From NCBI GenBank assembly GCA_958299035.1, contig CATQJL010000223.1:15347742-15411741 (forward strand): DNA of 64,000 nt. Direction: 5' to 3'. Positions within the stretch are counted from its first letter, which is position 1; every line of letters begins with the position of its first letter. The notes under the pieces are model-generated. The model had not been told where the DNA came from. It did not search any database and worked only from the letters and a program-made list of their open reading frames with translations. The position numbers and the translations under genes were made by a program. Source of the DNA: Cylicocyclus nassatus. Lineage: Eukaryota; Nematoda; Chromadorea; Rhabditida; Strongylidae. Below are positions 31,746 to 43,812 of this stretch, in pieces.

Positions 31746-34249
31746 CGATAAAGACTTCGTCGCATTGTTCGGATCAACTCAGACTCAGGAAAACAGGACA
31801 CTGCAAAAGCGGACAAAACGAGAGGATACAATGCAGTTGTACACGGCTTCATTCCTGGTTAGGCGGAACATTTTACGTGGAGCAGCGCATGCGCATCGCT
31901 GGAGTTTTCGCGAGCGCATAGCGCTGGCATTTCGCCAAACAAAGACTAAGGAGAATGAAGAGAGGCAGACTTGGGTTCTCAACACAACATAATATACTGT
32001 AGCTGCGAAACGGCGCGAACTGTTCTGAGGCAAACCCACCAATCCAGTTCCTAAAGCGGGTCGAAACTTAGTGTAAGTGAGTAGCTGCACCATTGCTAAC
32101 TTACTTATCCCATTGGACCATATTCTTGTTTTTTTATGAGAGCCATGATCTTGTCGAAAACAGCGTATTTGATCAAATCGCATTATTCAGGCTCCAACGA
32201 GCTGATGCCCACCAAAATGTTAACGGTTCACATATCGTACCAACTTCGGTTTGCAGCTTAAGTATTTTAAGGTAGTTGATCAACTTGAGGGATTGTCCAT
32301 AATTTTTTTACCTTTTTTCAAATCCTTCTCTCTTTCTCCGCTGCCTTTTTCGAAGCAGACAGAATTATAAAACAATTGAGGCACTGCGTCCTTGATAACT
32401 GGAAGGGAAAGTTCGCTCAGAAGAAAAGAGCCGCCTTTACATCTTTTCTTTCACTGCTAATGAAAGAAAAGAGGGTTCTCAAAGTTTGTGATTTGTTCTC
32501 GTTGTTCAAATAGAAGATTGAAATTATCTTTTGCAAAAAACCCTCAAACGAGTTTTGATGTGATTTTTTATTACTAAAAGATTTCCGTCTCAGCCATTCA
32601 TTCACAAAACGACAATTTTATAGTGACTTTTCCAGACTGTATCGTTTTGGTGATGGCCATATATTAAATTTCCCGTTTAAGAAAACTAGAAATCTCGCTT
32701 TTTCCGGCTCACCTGACGCAAAACACGTAAACAGAAAGCACACGACCTATGATTTCGGATGTTTCTGTGTGTGGTATGTTTCATTTTATGACCAACATCA
32801 AGGTCGTCACGACCTCTAGCGTATAAAAACATCACCATAAAGCAGCACTGACCGGTCAATGCATATCACTCACAATGAATTGGAAAACCTCGACGTAACG
32901 ATGGGGAAGGGAAAGAGATAGATTTCAAGAGATTACTCGCCCTGTGGATGACCGGATTTGTTAAGTCTCTTAAAGCTGCGTCCATAGAATGTTGTATGAC
33001 AAATAGCGATAGTTTGGGATCATCAATCAGGGGTATGCATGAGCATAAGCTGCTTTAAAGTGATTAATTTTAGCGTTCAATGTTCAAAGATGGTTATGAA
33101 CTCCTTCTCATAAATGTCCTTAAAATTTCCGTTAGAGAAAACACGGCCTCAAGCATTGAAACATATATTTTGGAGGCTAGTTTTGTTTTGGCTTTATATC
33201 CTCGTATGCCCGCTTGTGTGAATTTTCTATCTAAAACCCGACATAACCACTCAAATTTGGCTTTATTCCCATTTCTGGTCACTTCTGTCTTGTACGAACG
33301 GTCGCCACACCCGGTTCTCTACTGCTTATGCCAAAGATAAGAGAGAAGGTACACCTGCTGGGAATCTGTGGCTGGTCCATTTACGTCGATCTTTGCACTA
33401 GAGGAGAAAGGAAATTAGATTGTAAGCACAACTTTGCTTTTTTGATTACTTGTAGCTGGTAAGGTAGATTTGAGTAGAGCAATTTGGAGCAGTAACACTA
33501 CTAGCCCATCCTTCGCAAAGATATCATGGTATTTTGTACTGTAAACAATGAAAACGAGTAAATAGACAGATACATTACCTGACGCTTTCATCGTCAAGGC
33601 TAATATCATGTCATGGTTTTCTATTCTACTCCCATACCGTTCCAATCCTGTGTCTGGATGTAGCCATTTTCACTTTGTCATACCGTGTTGTAGCAGATGT
33701 GGTCTTTCAGTTACACTAGAGACATCACTATTTCTGTATGACAATGAGCGCACTCCTTACTTCGCTTACATGGCTAGCTCTCAATGCCTTGAACAATGTT
33801 GCTATTTAAATAATGGTCTTGTACAGACCACTGATGTGCCACTCGCTTGTCACAGAACTCCTTTCATAAACAGCGTCCAAAGAAATACGGCTATTTGGGT
33901 TTCTTATGCGTTGACTGGATGTCACAATTAACTATTGTTCTAACTGCACATCGTATACTCACAGCCAAGGAAACAACTCTGTTTTCTAGAACGCACTATC
34001 TACCGTACTTGAAAGCGCTGGTTGGTCCGTGATAAAGAAGTGCTCAGTGAACTTCTTGGCCACGAATGAGCTGTAAGGCAGGCAAGGGCATCGACCGTAT
34101 GAGGCCTTCTAACTACTAAAATTACGCAAATATCTGTAACTGAATGGACCCTGCATTTTAGGTTCCTTGGTACATTCCTATATTATCTTGCAAAGCTCTG
34201 TTTAGTTCTCTTCCCCCACCCTCTTATGGATTTACTGAAGCTTTCATAG
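31746..34249. other. Unassigned stretch
   Basis: No supported gene. Frames at 33080-33340 are open on both strands, and a Cys-containing plus frame sits at 33608-33931; none shows a known domain. No transposon ends recognised. Confidence 0.35.
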
Positions 34250-34365
34250 TTGACTTGGTTGAGCAAGATTTCAAGACTGATATCACTTCTTCATTGGCTA
34301 GCAATTCGGCATTTTCGCCTTCGTCATAGTCTGGAAGTTGGAGTCATATGAACCTACTCGCCCAA
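34250..34365 (-). repeat. Degenerate hammerhead-bearing repeat, copy D
   Basis: Minus strand reads AUGACGA-AGGCGAAAAUGCC-GAAUUG, the same layout as the intact ribozymes but with the first core base changed, GAAA reduced to GAAU, and stem I lost. Flanks TTGACTTGGTTGAG and CCTACTCGCCCA match copy C at 7990-8110. Decayed member of the same dispersed family. Confidence 0.5.
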
Positions 34366-35499
34366 ACGTCAACAAAAGACCAAGGTAGGTACGATGAGGT
34401 TTATAAGCCCATTTCCACATATATGTTATCTACAAGTCGTCAAGCTTCAGAACAGCTATCAAGGTTGAGCTTTTCGTCCTGCAGTTCAGAATGGCCTTTC
34501 CATTTCCGAGCGCTTTCACAAGTTTACGTAGTTTGAAAATTGTATTAGAAGTTATCGCTTTCAAGATCTACATGACCATTATTTTGAGTGAATCATCAAC
34601 GAATAGGAAACTCTTGCGCCTTTACTATGGACTCACTGTTGATCAATCGAAGAGCTTTTAAAAACCGCATCAAAGATTAAGCACACTAGAGATTTAAAAT
34701 GGTGCTGTATTGGGGCTCTGGCGATTACGGTACGAGAAAGGGTTGTCCAATCAAGTATTCGAAGCTTCTGGCTGCCTGCGGTTGCTAAGCGAGGTTGAGC
34801 GTCGCAAAGGAAGCTCGTTTCATTTTCACAAGAATTTTTAACGCTACCTTACTTGCCTGAAGTAGATTTCTAGATACTGTGTGCGTTGGCAGATGCTCCC
34901 AACTTATTGGCCAGTTCACCAGGCACAAAGATTTCTGAAATCCACTATGCGAGATTGTAACCCCGAACACCTAAATTTGAGTTAACAATGTGTTGAGGCA
35001 CCGATTATGTACTTTTCATGCCTGTGGCCAGATTTCGAGCATTGCTGTAGTTTACTCTAAGATAAAAAAGTGCGACGTCGTTCCTTCGAAGCTGCGTCAT
35101 TGGAAGTGCGGTATTCCTATTGTCTTCGAAATGAACCTAAGATCGTACAAATCGCATAACCGTTATTTAATAGTTTCGAAACCAAATCCACATCAAAGTA
35201 ACTTCAACAAAGTCGCTTTATAAACAATGGTTCCGCACAGTGATGTGGAAATTCATTTTACAGTCAGCAATGCCTTCCTTGATGAGCTTGCAACGATCTC
35301 CAGGTAAAGGAGACATTCAATCCAACGTGATTTCATTTCAACCTGCAGCTGTGTATGTCAAGTACCCTACATGGTAGATACTCGAAAAGTACATAAAAGC
35401 ATGTGCAGATTTTTCGGGATGCTGCCGCAAAAATCAAATTTTTTTGCAGTCAAACGAGGAAAGGATTCGCTCCCTCACATCAAGCATAAGACCAGCTTT
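34366..35499. other. Unassigned stretch
   Basis: AT-rich sequence with short frames only (for example 34785-34970 on the minus strand). No repeat boundaries or RNA genes seen. Confidence 0.35.
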
Positions 35500-35640
35500 A
35501 TCTCTCTGATGTACAGTTTGAGTATTAGCGTACTGGTATCAATCTTCAGTTCTTGAGCTACGTTTTGGCGTAGAACGCCTTCTTCGGAGCTTGAGAGGTT
35601 GTAAGCTATGCGAAATTGTTTTCATAAGTCAGTCATTTCC
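35500..35640 (-). repeat. Highly diverged hammerhead-like relic, copy E
   Basis: Minus strand reads CCGAAGA-AGGCG-UUCUA-CGCC-AAAACGUA: stem II (GGCG/CGCC) is perfect and ACGU is kept, but CUGANGA has become CCGAAGA and GAAA has become AAAA. Such changes would abolish cleavage. Assigned to the family on layout only. Confidence 0.35.
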
Positions 35641-36104
35641 AAAAAAAATTTTCACCTCTTCATAGTTTCTGAAGAAAACAAGATTTTTTCACATAATACT
35701 ATCATTATGAAGGATACGATAGGCAACTATGCATTCCGCCCAAGCGTTTTCCTTCTTTTCCTATGCTAAATGCTATTTCTCGGAGCCTTCCAGCACAAAT
35801 CGCTTAGAGATCTCTAGAAAGTCTATACCATCGAACATTTTATAACTCGACATCCTTATGATCGCAGGCTTCTTGAAGATGAGTCGCGAAAAGAACTAAT
35901 TTTATCGTCTCAACATGCCATAATATCAGGGATAATCAGCTTTGGCAGTAGTGCTGACGTCAGAACCACCCTCAGTATTCTTTTGAGTATCGAAGATCAC
36001 CTGGTGAGTTCTTATAATCTGATAGATACTAGGAAGTGAGCTCATGGGCGTTATGAAGACGTTTTCTGTTTATTGGTGGTTTGATTTTTGAGACCTTTGT
36101 TTGC
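35641..36104. other. Unassigned stretch
   Basis: AT-rich flank of the retrotransposon's 3' end. No gene, hairpin or repeat boundary that I can support apart from the junction itself. Confidence 0.4.
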
Positions 36105-36122
36105 ATACTTAGATACTTAGAT
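36105..36122 (-). repeat. 3'-terminal 8-bp tandem repeat of the retrotransposon
   Basis: On the element's strand ATCTAAGT is repeated twice plus a partial unit directly after a very short 3' untranslated region. RTE-clade elements typically end in a short tandem repeat rather than a poly(A) tail, so this marks the element's 3' end. Confidence 0.65.
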
Positions 36123-39100
36123 GGCCCGTCCTCACGTGACGTGCGGGCCCCAGTACAGAAGTCGCCATTGATCCCTGTCCCTCGCTTCGGACATCCACGA
36201 TCTTCTTGGTCGTCGTCGGTGGCTGCGTCCACGAGTTCCAGGGGCAAGAATCGTATCCAGCTGATTTCTCAGCTGGTCCATCCGTTCCACGAACACGTCT
36301 GCCCATCTCGTCGGTGGTCTTCCTCGAGGACGTTTGGCTTCGCGAGGAATCCACTCAGATGTTCTTAGTGTCCATCTATCGTCCGTTCTTCTCATTATGT
36401 GACCGGCCCATCGGTGTTTCGCTTTCGCAACGTATTCCGCTGGGTCACGAAGACGGGACATTCTTCTCATATCCGTGCTGCGAAGTCCGACTAGATGTTG
36501 CTTGTGTCGGGTCATCTTCAGAAGACTGCGCTCGAGCGCTCTGTGGGTGGTCCTTAAAGCTTTCGACGTGGCTACGGTGTCGGCCCAAGTCTCAGCTGCG
36601 TAGCAGAGCGCTGGGAGAACGGTTGAGTCGAACAGGTGGGCACGAAGCTCCGGGTCCGTCAGTTGGTCGGTGGCTTCCTTCAGAGGCCCGAAGGCGGCCC
36701 AGGCTGCTCTTCTTCTCCTGTTAAGTTCTTCCCTCAAGTCGTTCTCCATGTTCATCGAACGTCCGAGATACACGTAAGAAGACGTCTCCATGATAGAGGT
36801 GCCTTCCAATTCCATTTCTGCATCTTCGCAAAGGGCGTTCTTCATGAACTGAGTCTTCTTCCGATTTATTCGCAGTCCGATCTTCTTCCCTACTTCGTTT
36901 AGTTCCTTCAGCATCGCCTCTGCTTCAGTGATACTGCTCGAGAAAAGGACGATGTCATCCGCAAAACGAAGGTTGGATAGGAATCTCCCATCAACTCGTA
37001 TGCCTCTCTCTTCCCAGTCTAGTGACTTCATCACCCACTGCAAGGCCGCGGTGAACAGCTTCGGCGAAATAGTGTCGCCTTGTCGAACCCCCTTCCCAAT
37101 TGGAATGGTTAGGGGGCGATGGAATAGCTGCATCGTTGTTGTACAGTCCTTGTAGCAGTCGGCTAGTGTCCTCACGTAAGCTGGTTCCACTCCTTGATCG
37201 ACTAGCGCAGACAGGATGGCGTTGGTTTCGACGCTGTCAAAGGCTTTCTCGTAGTCGACGAAGGTTAGGACGAGAGGCAGTCGGTACTCCCGGCAGACTT
37301 CTATGACCCTCGAAACCGTCTGGATGTGGTCCATGCAGCTGAATCCTTTGCGAAATCCAGCTTGTTCTTGGGGTTGGGCTTCATCCAGTGTCCTAGATAT
37401 GCGTGCGAGGATAATCTTCGTGAAGAGCTTGTACAGCACACTCAGCAGGCATATTGGACGGTAATTTCGAAGATCTTCCCGTTCACCCTTCTTAAAAAGA
37501 AGGACGGTTCTTGACGTTCTCCACTGGTCGGGAATCCTCTCCTTCTGAAGGTAAGATGTCAGGTGCGACGCAAGAATCTCGTGTAGACGTTGTCCTCCGG
37601 CTCGCAGAAATTCGACGGAAAGATGGTCTGGTCCTGGAGCCGTGGATGTCTTCATGGTCTGAATCGCCGTGCGTACTTCAGCAGGTAGAATTCGTGGTGG
37701 TACTTCTCCAGTGGGAACAACGGGCGTCGGCACGGGTGTTGATGAGCGGAAGAGGTTGGTATAGAAGTTCTTCGCGATAGATTCCATCTTGTATCGGGAA
37801 GAAGTCGGAGTCCCGTCTTCGTTCAATAGTGCAGCCAGCGGTACGTGATATTCACAGAGGTCCCTTCGGCATTTCTTAAGACTTCGTCTTTCTTCGGCTG
37901 CTCCCAGTATCTTGGCTTGCCTGTACTTCCTGAGATCCTCCTGCAAAGCTGTTCTGCAACTGGCGTTGGCTATCAGTCGCTCGAGATGGGTTGCATTCGG
38001 ATCCTGCCTCAGAAATCTTCTTCTTTCGAGCAATTCCTTGGTGGTCTTCGAAATACGTTCCAAGTTCTTCTCAGAAGTCACTGAGGCACATTCTCCGCAG
38101 GCTCGCAATCCTTTCAGAAGCCGGTCGTAGTCGTACGTTGGGTCCTCCTCGATGGGCCAGTCACAACTTGATATGAGCTCTTCCAGCCTGTTACCGTCAT
38201 AAACGACTTCCTTCCTTCTCGCGGCACTATGACAGACTTTCTTTTCCAGCCTTCGGCTGAGTCGTATCTTCGCTCGAAGGAGGCGGTGATCGGAGCCACT
38301 GCAGAAGGATGGAACTACTGAGACATCGAGCAAGCTCCACCTTCGGTTGGCGAGAATGTGGTCGATCTCCGCGTGAGTCGTTCCGTTGGGCGATTCCCAT
38401 GTCCACCGGCGATGTTCTTTCTTCATGAAGATGGAATTTCCATGGAAAAGTCGTGCGGCGGAGAGAAGCCCAACAAGACGGTTGCCGTTTTCGTTCCGGA
38501 GCCCATATCCAAACTTCCCGATCCTATATTCCTTTTCTAGTGGCATCCCGATTTTCGCATTGAAGTCGCCCACAACATACTTGTAGAAGGACTTTTCGTT
38601 GCGGACGACCTCCTCCACGTCTTCGTAGAAAGCATCTAGTTCTGAGTCGTCAGCTGCTGATGTTGGAGAATAGCAGTTGATGATGCTGATGGTCTTCTGA
38701 CGTGGAGGGCGTAGTCGTAGGATGGCTAGTCGGGGTGATAGGATCTCGTGCGAATCGACAAGATGGACGATAGATGGGTGGACGACAAAGCCAACACCTC
38801 CCACGTTTCGTGATGGAACCTTCTCACCACGAATGATGAGTGTTCCATCATTCATCTGTCGCACGTCCTTCTTCCTGGACTTCGTTTCCTGCAGAGCGAT
38901 GATGTGGTACTTGATGTGCTCTGCAGCGTCGAGAAGAGCGTGGAGGTCGGCGTTTGTGGAGACTGTTCTGGCGTTGTAGGTGCAGAGCATGAGGCAGTCT
39001 CCGTGGCGTGTCGTCCGGGCAGACGTGTCGTTTTTGTCCAATCCAAAAGGCGCCCTGAGGACCCTGACATCAGTCTTGCTACCACCCGGCGCCGTAGGCG

Positions 39101-39342
39101 GGATCCGATGTACAGGGTTTCTTTCTATTCTTCTAACTGGTAGAGTAATGAAATTTTCCCCTACAAGAGCAGACTTACTAGGCCAACTCTTGATTTCCAC
39201 GGGGCGATCGCTGACCCCGGGCTTGGAGCGGGGAGAACCGCCTAGCGACCTGAAAACCAGACGGCGGCGGATCTGGCCTGATCTTTGCATAAGCTACCGT
39301 ATGTTACAAGCACTTTTACTCGCTTAATTGTCACGATGCAAA
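36111..39342 (-). mobile_element. RTE-type non-LTR retrotransposon, apparently full length
   Basis: About 3.2 kb, the usual size for RTE elements, with one uninterrupted reading frame, a 3' region under 30 bases ending in an 8-bp repeat, and a short 5' region. A candidate 11-base target duplication with one mismatch flanks it: TTTGCATACTT at 36100-36110 and TTTGCTTACTT at 39343-39353. The borders given are set by that duplication and are tentative. No LTRs. GC content is clearly above the surrounding DNA. Confidence 0.75.
36132..39290 (-). CDS. RTE retrotransposon endonuclease/reverse transcriptase, 1052 aa, intact
   Basis: The protein nicks target DNA and copies element RNA into the nick (target-primed reverse transcription) in the nucleus. 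An apurinic-type endonuclease spans about residues 100-345: LCTYNARTV (N106), QETK (E135), GDFNAKIG (D242, N244), SDHRLL (D334, H335). A reverse transcriptase spans about 530-815: [10 protein letters not shown] (609), [11 protein letters not shown] (D679, D685), VRQGDTISP (735), FADD (776-779), then YLGRSM (841). The basic C-terminus ([19 protein letters not shown]) resembles that of RTE proteins seen in hookworms and often annotated as craniofacial development protein 2-like. A TAG two codons upstream of the Met fixes the start. The first 95 residues have no recognised domain. All catalytic residues are present and no frame is broken, so it could be active or very young. Opposite-strand frames here are shadows. 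Confidence 0.96.
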   Translation of the reverse strand: MQRSGQIRRRLVFRSLGGSPRSKPGVSDRPVEIKSWPSKSALVGENFITLPVRRIERNPVHRIPPTAPGGSKTDVRVLRAPFGLDKNDTSARTTRHGDCLMLCTYNARTVSTNADLHALLDAAEHIKYHIIALQETKSRKKDVRQMNDGTLIIRGEKVPSRNVGGVGFVVHPSIVHLVDSHEILSPRLAILRLRPPRQKTISIINCYSPTSAADDSELDAFYEDVEEVVRNEKSFYKYVVGDFNAKIGMPLEKEYRIGKFGYGLRNENGNRLVGLLSAARLFHGNSIFMKKEHRRWTWESPNGTTHAEIDHILANRRWSLLDVSVVPSFCSGSDHRLLRAKIRLSRRLEKKVCHSAARRKEVVYDGNRLEELISSCDWPIEEDPTYDYDRLLKGLRACGECASVTSEKNLERISKTTKELLERRRFLRQDPNATHLERLIANASCRTALQEDLRKYRQAKILGAAEERRSLKKCRRDLCEYHVPLAALLNEDGTPTSSRYKMESIAKNFYTNLFRSSTPVPTPVVPTGEVPPRILPAEVRTAIQTMKTSTAPGPDHLSVEFLRAGGQRLHEILASHLTSYLQKERIPDQWRTSRTVLLFKKGEREDLRNYRPICLLSVLYKLFTKIILARISRTLDEAQPQEQAGFRKGFSCMDHIQTVSRVIEVCREYRLPLVLTFVDYEKAFDSVETNAILSALVDQGVEPAYVRTLADCYKDCTTTMQLFHRPLTIPIGKGVRQGDTISPKLFTAALQWVMKSLDWEERGIRVDGRFLSNLRFADDIVLFSSSITEAEAMLKELNEVGKKIGLRINRKKTQFMKNALCEDAEMELEGTSIMETSSYVYLGRSMNMENDLREELNRRRRAAWAAFGPLKEATDQLTDPELRAHLFDSTVLPALCYAAETWADTVATSKALRTTHRALERSLLKMTRHKQHLVGLRSTDMRRMSRLRDPAEYVAKAKHRWAGHIMRRTDDRWTLRTSEWIPREAKRPRGRPPTRWADVFVERMDQLRNQLDTILAPGTRGRSHRRRPRRSWMSEARDRDQWRLLYWGPHVT

Positions 39343-39353
39343 TTTGCTTACTT

Positions 39354-40108
39354 AAAGTTAATGGTTTCACTATCAAAGGATAATCAGGTAATCTCTTTAT
39401 TCATGCAACATACTTGCAAACTAATACTTTTTTGATGACGTTCCCAACAGTTTAATATGGGGTGTGGCAACTTTATCTTTTCTTAAATGAATCCTGCGGC
39501 TTCATGCAGTTTGAAGTAGTTTTGCCCAAGTGCTTTAATGACGCGGCAACGAGTTAATTTGTTAGTGAAATTTTATCTATGATTAACTCACGCTCTAATG
39601 TCAATCTTGTCTCCTCATAGCGATTCATTAAATATTTCGCTCTCACTCCTCTTTAGCTGATCCAGACATGTGTAAAATTGGATCCTCATGAGACATCAAA
39701 ATGTCTGTACTTTGGTTCCATTTATACAGCTAGCATGTATAGTGTCACATTGTACAATCTAGTGATTTTTTTGTTAGTGAAACCGTAAATATTCCAGGAT
39801 GTTGACACCGGGATGCAGCTCTCCCATGGGGGTGCATGACATATAATCGTTTACGCTTCCTCACAGACAGTTGTACATAAGCAAAAAATCAAGATAATAC
39901 CAAAAACTGTATTACATAGCCGACTCTGTTCAATTGTGCAATTGAACAGAGTCGGCCATGGAGTACAGCAGCAAGAGCATTTCGCGAATTGTTCAAGCAC
40001 AAGGCTCACAAGGAAACGGTCAGAAATCGAAGTGGTTACTTCAAAAAAGCTGCATACCATCAGATGCGGCATAAAAGCTCACTTCGAATCTGTATTTCAT
40101 ATGTGCTT
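39354..40108. other. Unassigned stretch with a perfect hairpin
   Basis: Apart from the hairpin at 39919-39956 there is only AT-rich sequence with short frames. Confidence 0.4.
39919..39956. repeat. Perfect 18-bp palindromic hairpin
   Basis: GCCGACTCTGTTCAATTG, two bases, then its exact reverse complement. A perfect 36-base inverted repeat with a two-base centre is unlikely by chance; it may be a fold-back insertion or a cruciform-prone site. No flanking duplication seen. Confidence 0.9.
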
Positions 40109-40527
40109 AAAGGCAGTGTCTCACCAAAGTTGAGGTCGCGCGGATCTTCACATATTCTGTAATAGGGAGCTCTAAATAGGCCATTGCAACAGGTCCCACT
40201 CAATTTGACCCTCTCCACGCTGAGAAAAATTCGCTCAAAGTGGTACGCGGAGAGCGAGTTGGTACGCGCGGACGACTCCTTCGGTCTCCCCCCTTACGCG
40301 TTTGAACATGTCCCTCCACTTGGCATCCACCTCCCCTCTGTTGCTGCCACTGTGGCTGAGGCTGAAGTTGGAAGGTACACTCGTCCATGTTGCTTCCACG
40401 GGGCCTCTAGAAAACGGGGTTTTTGGGAACTTCGTGCGATTTTAAGCCCATACAGTGCTAGACAGGGTCCGACAGCCTTGCAAAATGCAAATATCTCGGC
40501 AACTAAATTTTGGTGAGACACTGCCTT
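40109..40527. mobile_element. TIR element with AAGGCAGTGTCTCACC ends, 419 bp
   Basis: Left AAGGCAGTGTCTCACCAAAG and right (minus strand) AAGGCAGTGTCTCACCAAAA form terminal inverted repeats of about 20 bases; the interior is GC-richer and unrelated between halves. No clear target duplication, so the superfamily is unassigned (hAT-like is a guess). A 110-codon frame inside (40184-40516) has no known domain. Confidence 0.75.
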
Positions 40528-41735
40528 CAACGCCTACTTGCGAAGTTATGAGCCGTTAAAAGCTGTTTTTTGCCAAGTTGTGCATGCAAGCGCAAATCTG
40601 ACAGTGCAGAGCCATACTTGGCTTAATGCTGGGCCAAAACATGCAGCCAGTATACTTTACAATCCTAAAGCCTAGAGGGTTGAAAGTTCAACAATATGCT
40701 CAGTTTTGCAATTTTTATGCACTATTTTTTGCAACAAAACTGCTTATAACTTCGTCCACAAATGCGTTAAAGGAATATGGAATACAGACTCGAAATCAGC
40801 GCTGAATGCTGCATCGAATGATAGGCAGCTTGTTTGGATTGCCACTTCGACTTCTGACCATTCCCTTATTCGCACAATCAGAACTTCAGGAAATTTAAAA
40901 ACAGCTCCCTTTTGAAATTGCGAAATTTTGCGAGGAAAACAACATCTTTATGCGTAATTCACATTGGCAGATCGATAACGACAATGACTGAGCAATTTAA
41001 GGTACAGGAGTATGACCGACGGAAGCAGCATGCACAATTGGGATCGTTTCAGGGTTTGTAGAGCAGAGAAAAAGAAATATAAAGCCGTTTCGTGTACTTG
41101 ATTAGCCTGCAATATGCGGATCAGGTTCATTTATGCAGCGCAAAAATTATGTGAGCAATAGGTCAAGATCTTCAGTCAACGACGCTCTCATAATTTCTGG
41201 CGCAATTAAAGTTCTCTTGTACGTAAATGCACACCCGTGGTGTACCGAAAGGGACTCCCCCCCCCCGGAATGAGTCCCAAATTCCAAAATCTTTCAGAGT
41301 TTCTTGCATGTGTTATGAAAACGTGTAAGTAACTCAATTACACTTTAAAAAAATTGAAATAAATTTCGAATTTTTGAAATCCAATCTAGCCCTAAAAAAA
41401 TTTTTGGGATTCACGAAAATGTTAGGAAGCGCACCAGGAATTTTTTTGTGGTGCGTGGTGTTAGCCATCCGCTGTTCCCTTCCCCATGTCACTGATGCAC
41501 ACCGAGTTTGGTATCCATCATTGGCTGCTTGTTGCAAACAAGGCATCTTTCTCCCCTCATGCGAGATTGTATTAGAACATGATTGCTAGCCGTCTCAGGT
41601 TGTTTGTACTAATAAGAACGTTTGAACCCGGATTCCCGCAAACAGTCATCTTACTCTTTCTGGGCTCCCAGGCCTTGCACGATATCTCTGTTATTATCAA
41701 CATAATTATGCTTAAACGAGAGTAACCGACTAGTA
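40528..41735. other. Unassigned stretch
   Basis: Short frames only, a C10 run near 41260, and AT-rich blocks. No supported gene or repeat boundary. Confidence 0.35.
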
Positions 41736-41879
41736 TTAAGTGTTGCGTTGTGGCACAAGTTTGTAATATTTTGACTTTCTACCGCAATAAGTCATATACT
41801 TCTCAACTTTGACAAGTGTCAAATCGATAGAGCAAAGCAAGCTCTAGAAGACTGGTGAAAGTTCGCCCCAGCTTCAGTC

Positions 41880-42425
41880 CTCCTCAAAGCGGCTCGGCAG
41901 AACGACAACTTTAGGATATTCATCGTTCCTTGGCTGCCTTGGATGTCTGAATCTGTGCTTTGTAGCTTTTAACACATTGAGACCGCTTGATACACATGAT
42001 GTGTCAAGGCTTGACACGCCACGACTCTCATTAAAATGGCTACTAAGATGTGTCAAACCAACTCCGGGAGTTTTCTTTCACGCTGGATTTAGATGCAACC
42101 TCTACTGTTTTTGCCAGCATTCCAGAGCTACTGTAGGTGTACTTTAGATGGAATTGTGCGTGATTTCATTTGAAAAATGTTGGCTGGTCCAAGAAAGACT
42201 TCGGTCGTCAATGTGTTAAAGATATCGCTCGCTTTCCCGGACGTGAAAAGTGCTGTTTGGGCGGGTCGCGAAAGTGGCTTGGAGCCAATAATCCATTTAC
42301 CGCCGAGATGGGTACGGTGCACTTACGAGCCAATCGCGCTCTAGAGGGCAGGCTTGCGCCATCCGCCCAAATGCAGAGAAGGATGAATATCCCAAAGTTG
42401 TCATATTGCCTATCCGCTGCCTTTG
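41880..42425. mobile_element. Nested TIR element, about 0.55 kb
   Basis: Left CAAAGCGGCTCGGCAGAACG then ACAACTTTAGGATATTCATC matches, inverted, the right end (minus strand CAAAGGCAGCGGATAGGCAA then ATGACAACTTTGGGATATTC). It sits inside the outer palindromic MITE. Exact ends and target duplication are unclear; the superfamily is unassigned. Confidence 0.6.
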
Positions 42426-42853
42426 AGTTCGGAGCTAAATCTGAGAAGCTATGCATGTCTAAGAAGTCATAAAAAAGCCTTTATCTTCTACAAAAATCTT
42501 TCGCATCCCTCACTCGCACGCATATACACTCCACATTAGGAAATAAGACATGGAAATTTTTTTTTGCAAGACCGAAGCTATGCTGTTCCCAGATAAGTGA
42601 TTGTATACTATGAGTCAGCAGAAGTAATACCGTGACTTCGAGAATTAGAGCTTAGCTTTTCTCATTAGGATGTTCTATGCTAAACAAAGTATCTCGAAAA
42701 CCAGGGCTTGTGGAAAGCTGAAGATCTACAGGTGTGCTTTTAGAGGCCTGCAGGATGCGATACTTACGTGAGAACGGCATAGTTACGATTTCAGAAGAGC
42801 GTGAAGGTTTTTTGGAAAACAACAGTACATACGAGCTTCTGATGTGGAATGTA

Positions 42854-43812
42854 TTAGGTTGGTCCGAAAGTTCTTGCGTATCATTTTTAAAAAACCATAA
42901 CTTCCTTGCCACTAAATGGATTTCGCTGAAAATATATATGTTCGAAAGAGGAATCCATGCTCTTTACAGCTGTGCCTTCAGCATGAATTACTTTGAAAAA
43001 CTTCGAGAGTTACAAGCAATTGGAAGAAATCAGTCAAAATTGGCATTTTTCGAGTTGGGTCACAAAAAATTCTAGAAGTATTTTTATATGATAAAGAAAA
43101 TAATGGTCATTACAATGGTACTTTTCCCATGAGTTGAAACGAAAAAGATCGAGAGTTAGGAGCAAATGAAGAGAACTCCTTCAGTTTTGCAATTTTTGAG
43201 CATGCTCAAAAAAGCCCAGAAACGTCACAGAAAATACGTTAAAGTTATAGACATGGGTTTTGTGACATTTTCTTTCTAGCTGAGCAAGTTTCGAGCTAAT
43301 CGAGAGCAATTTTTTTTCTTGATTTTTTCGGATTTTCGGGCCTGCATTTTTCACGAACATCAAAATTACTCTCGATTAGCACGATTTTTACTCAGCTGGA
43401 AAGAGAAGGTCACAAAATCCATGCTTATGAGTTTTCCGTCTTTTCTGTGACATTTTCAAGCTTTTTTGAGCATGCTCAAAAATTGCAAGATTGAAGAAAT
43501 TCGCTCCTAACCCTAAATCTTTTTCGTTTTAACTCATGGAAAAGGTACCATTGTAATGAGCATAATTTTCTCTATCAGATAAAAATACTTCCACAATTTT
43601 TCGTGACCCAGCTCGAAAAATGTTAATCTTGACTAATTTCATTCAACTGCTTGTAACTCTCGAAGTTTTTCAAAAAAGTTTATGTCGAAGGCACCTCTGT
43701 AAAGAGCATGGATTCCTCTCTCGAATGAATATAATCACAACGAAATCCATCAAGTGCCAAGCAAGTTATGATTTTTCGAAAATGATGCGCAAGAACTTTC
43801 GGACCAAACTAA
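42854..43812. mobile_element. Palindromic mariner MITE, 959 bp, nested
   Basis: Ends TTAGGTTGGTCCGAAAGTTC and (minus strand) TTAGTTTGGTCCGAAAGTTC, with TA duplications at 42852-42853 and 43813-43814. Both arms run about 400 bases in inverse order (CTTGCCACTAAATGGATTTC, CATGCTCTTTACAG, TTTTTGAGCATGCTC, ATCGAGAGTAATTTT). The terminal TTAGGTTGGT closely resembles mariner ends of the cecropia type, a stronger superfamily call than for its neighbours. Noncoding; youngest layer of the three-element nest. Confidence 0.92.

Noticed and set aside
33080..33340. Protein-like frames on both strands
   Set aside because: Both strands are open at once and neither shows a domain or splice context, so coding cannot be assigned.
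36206..39327. Numerous plus-strand frames of 60-170 codons
   Set aside because: Shadows of the RTE coding sequence on the other strand; they disappear once the 1052-codon protein is accepted.
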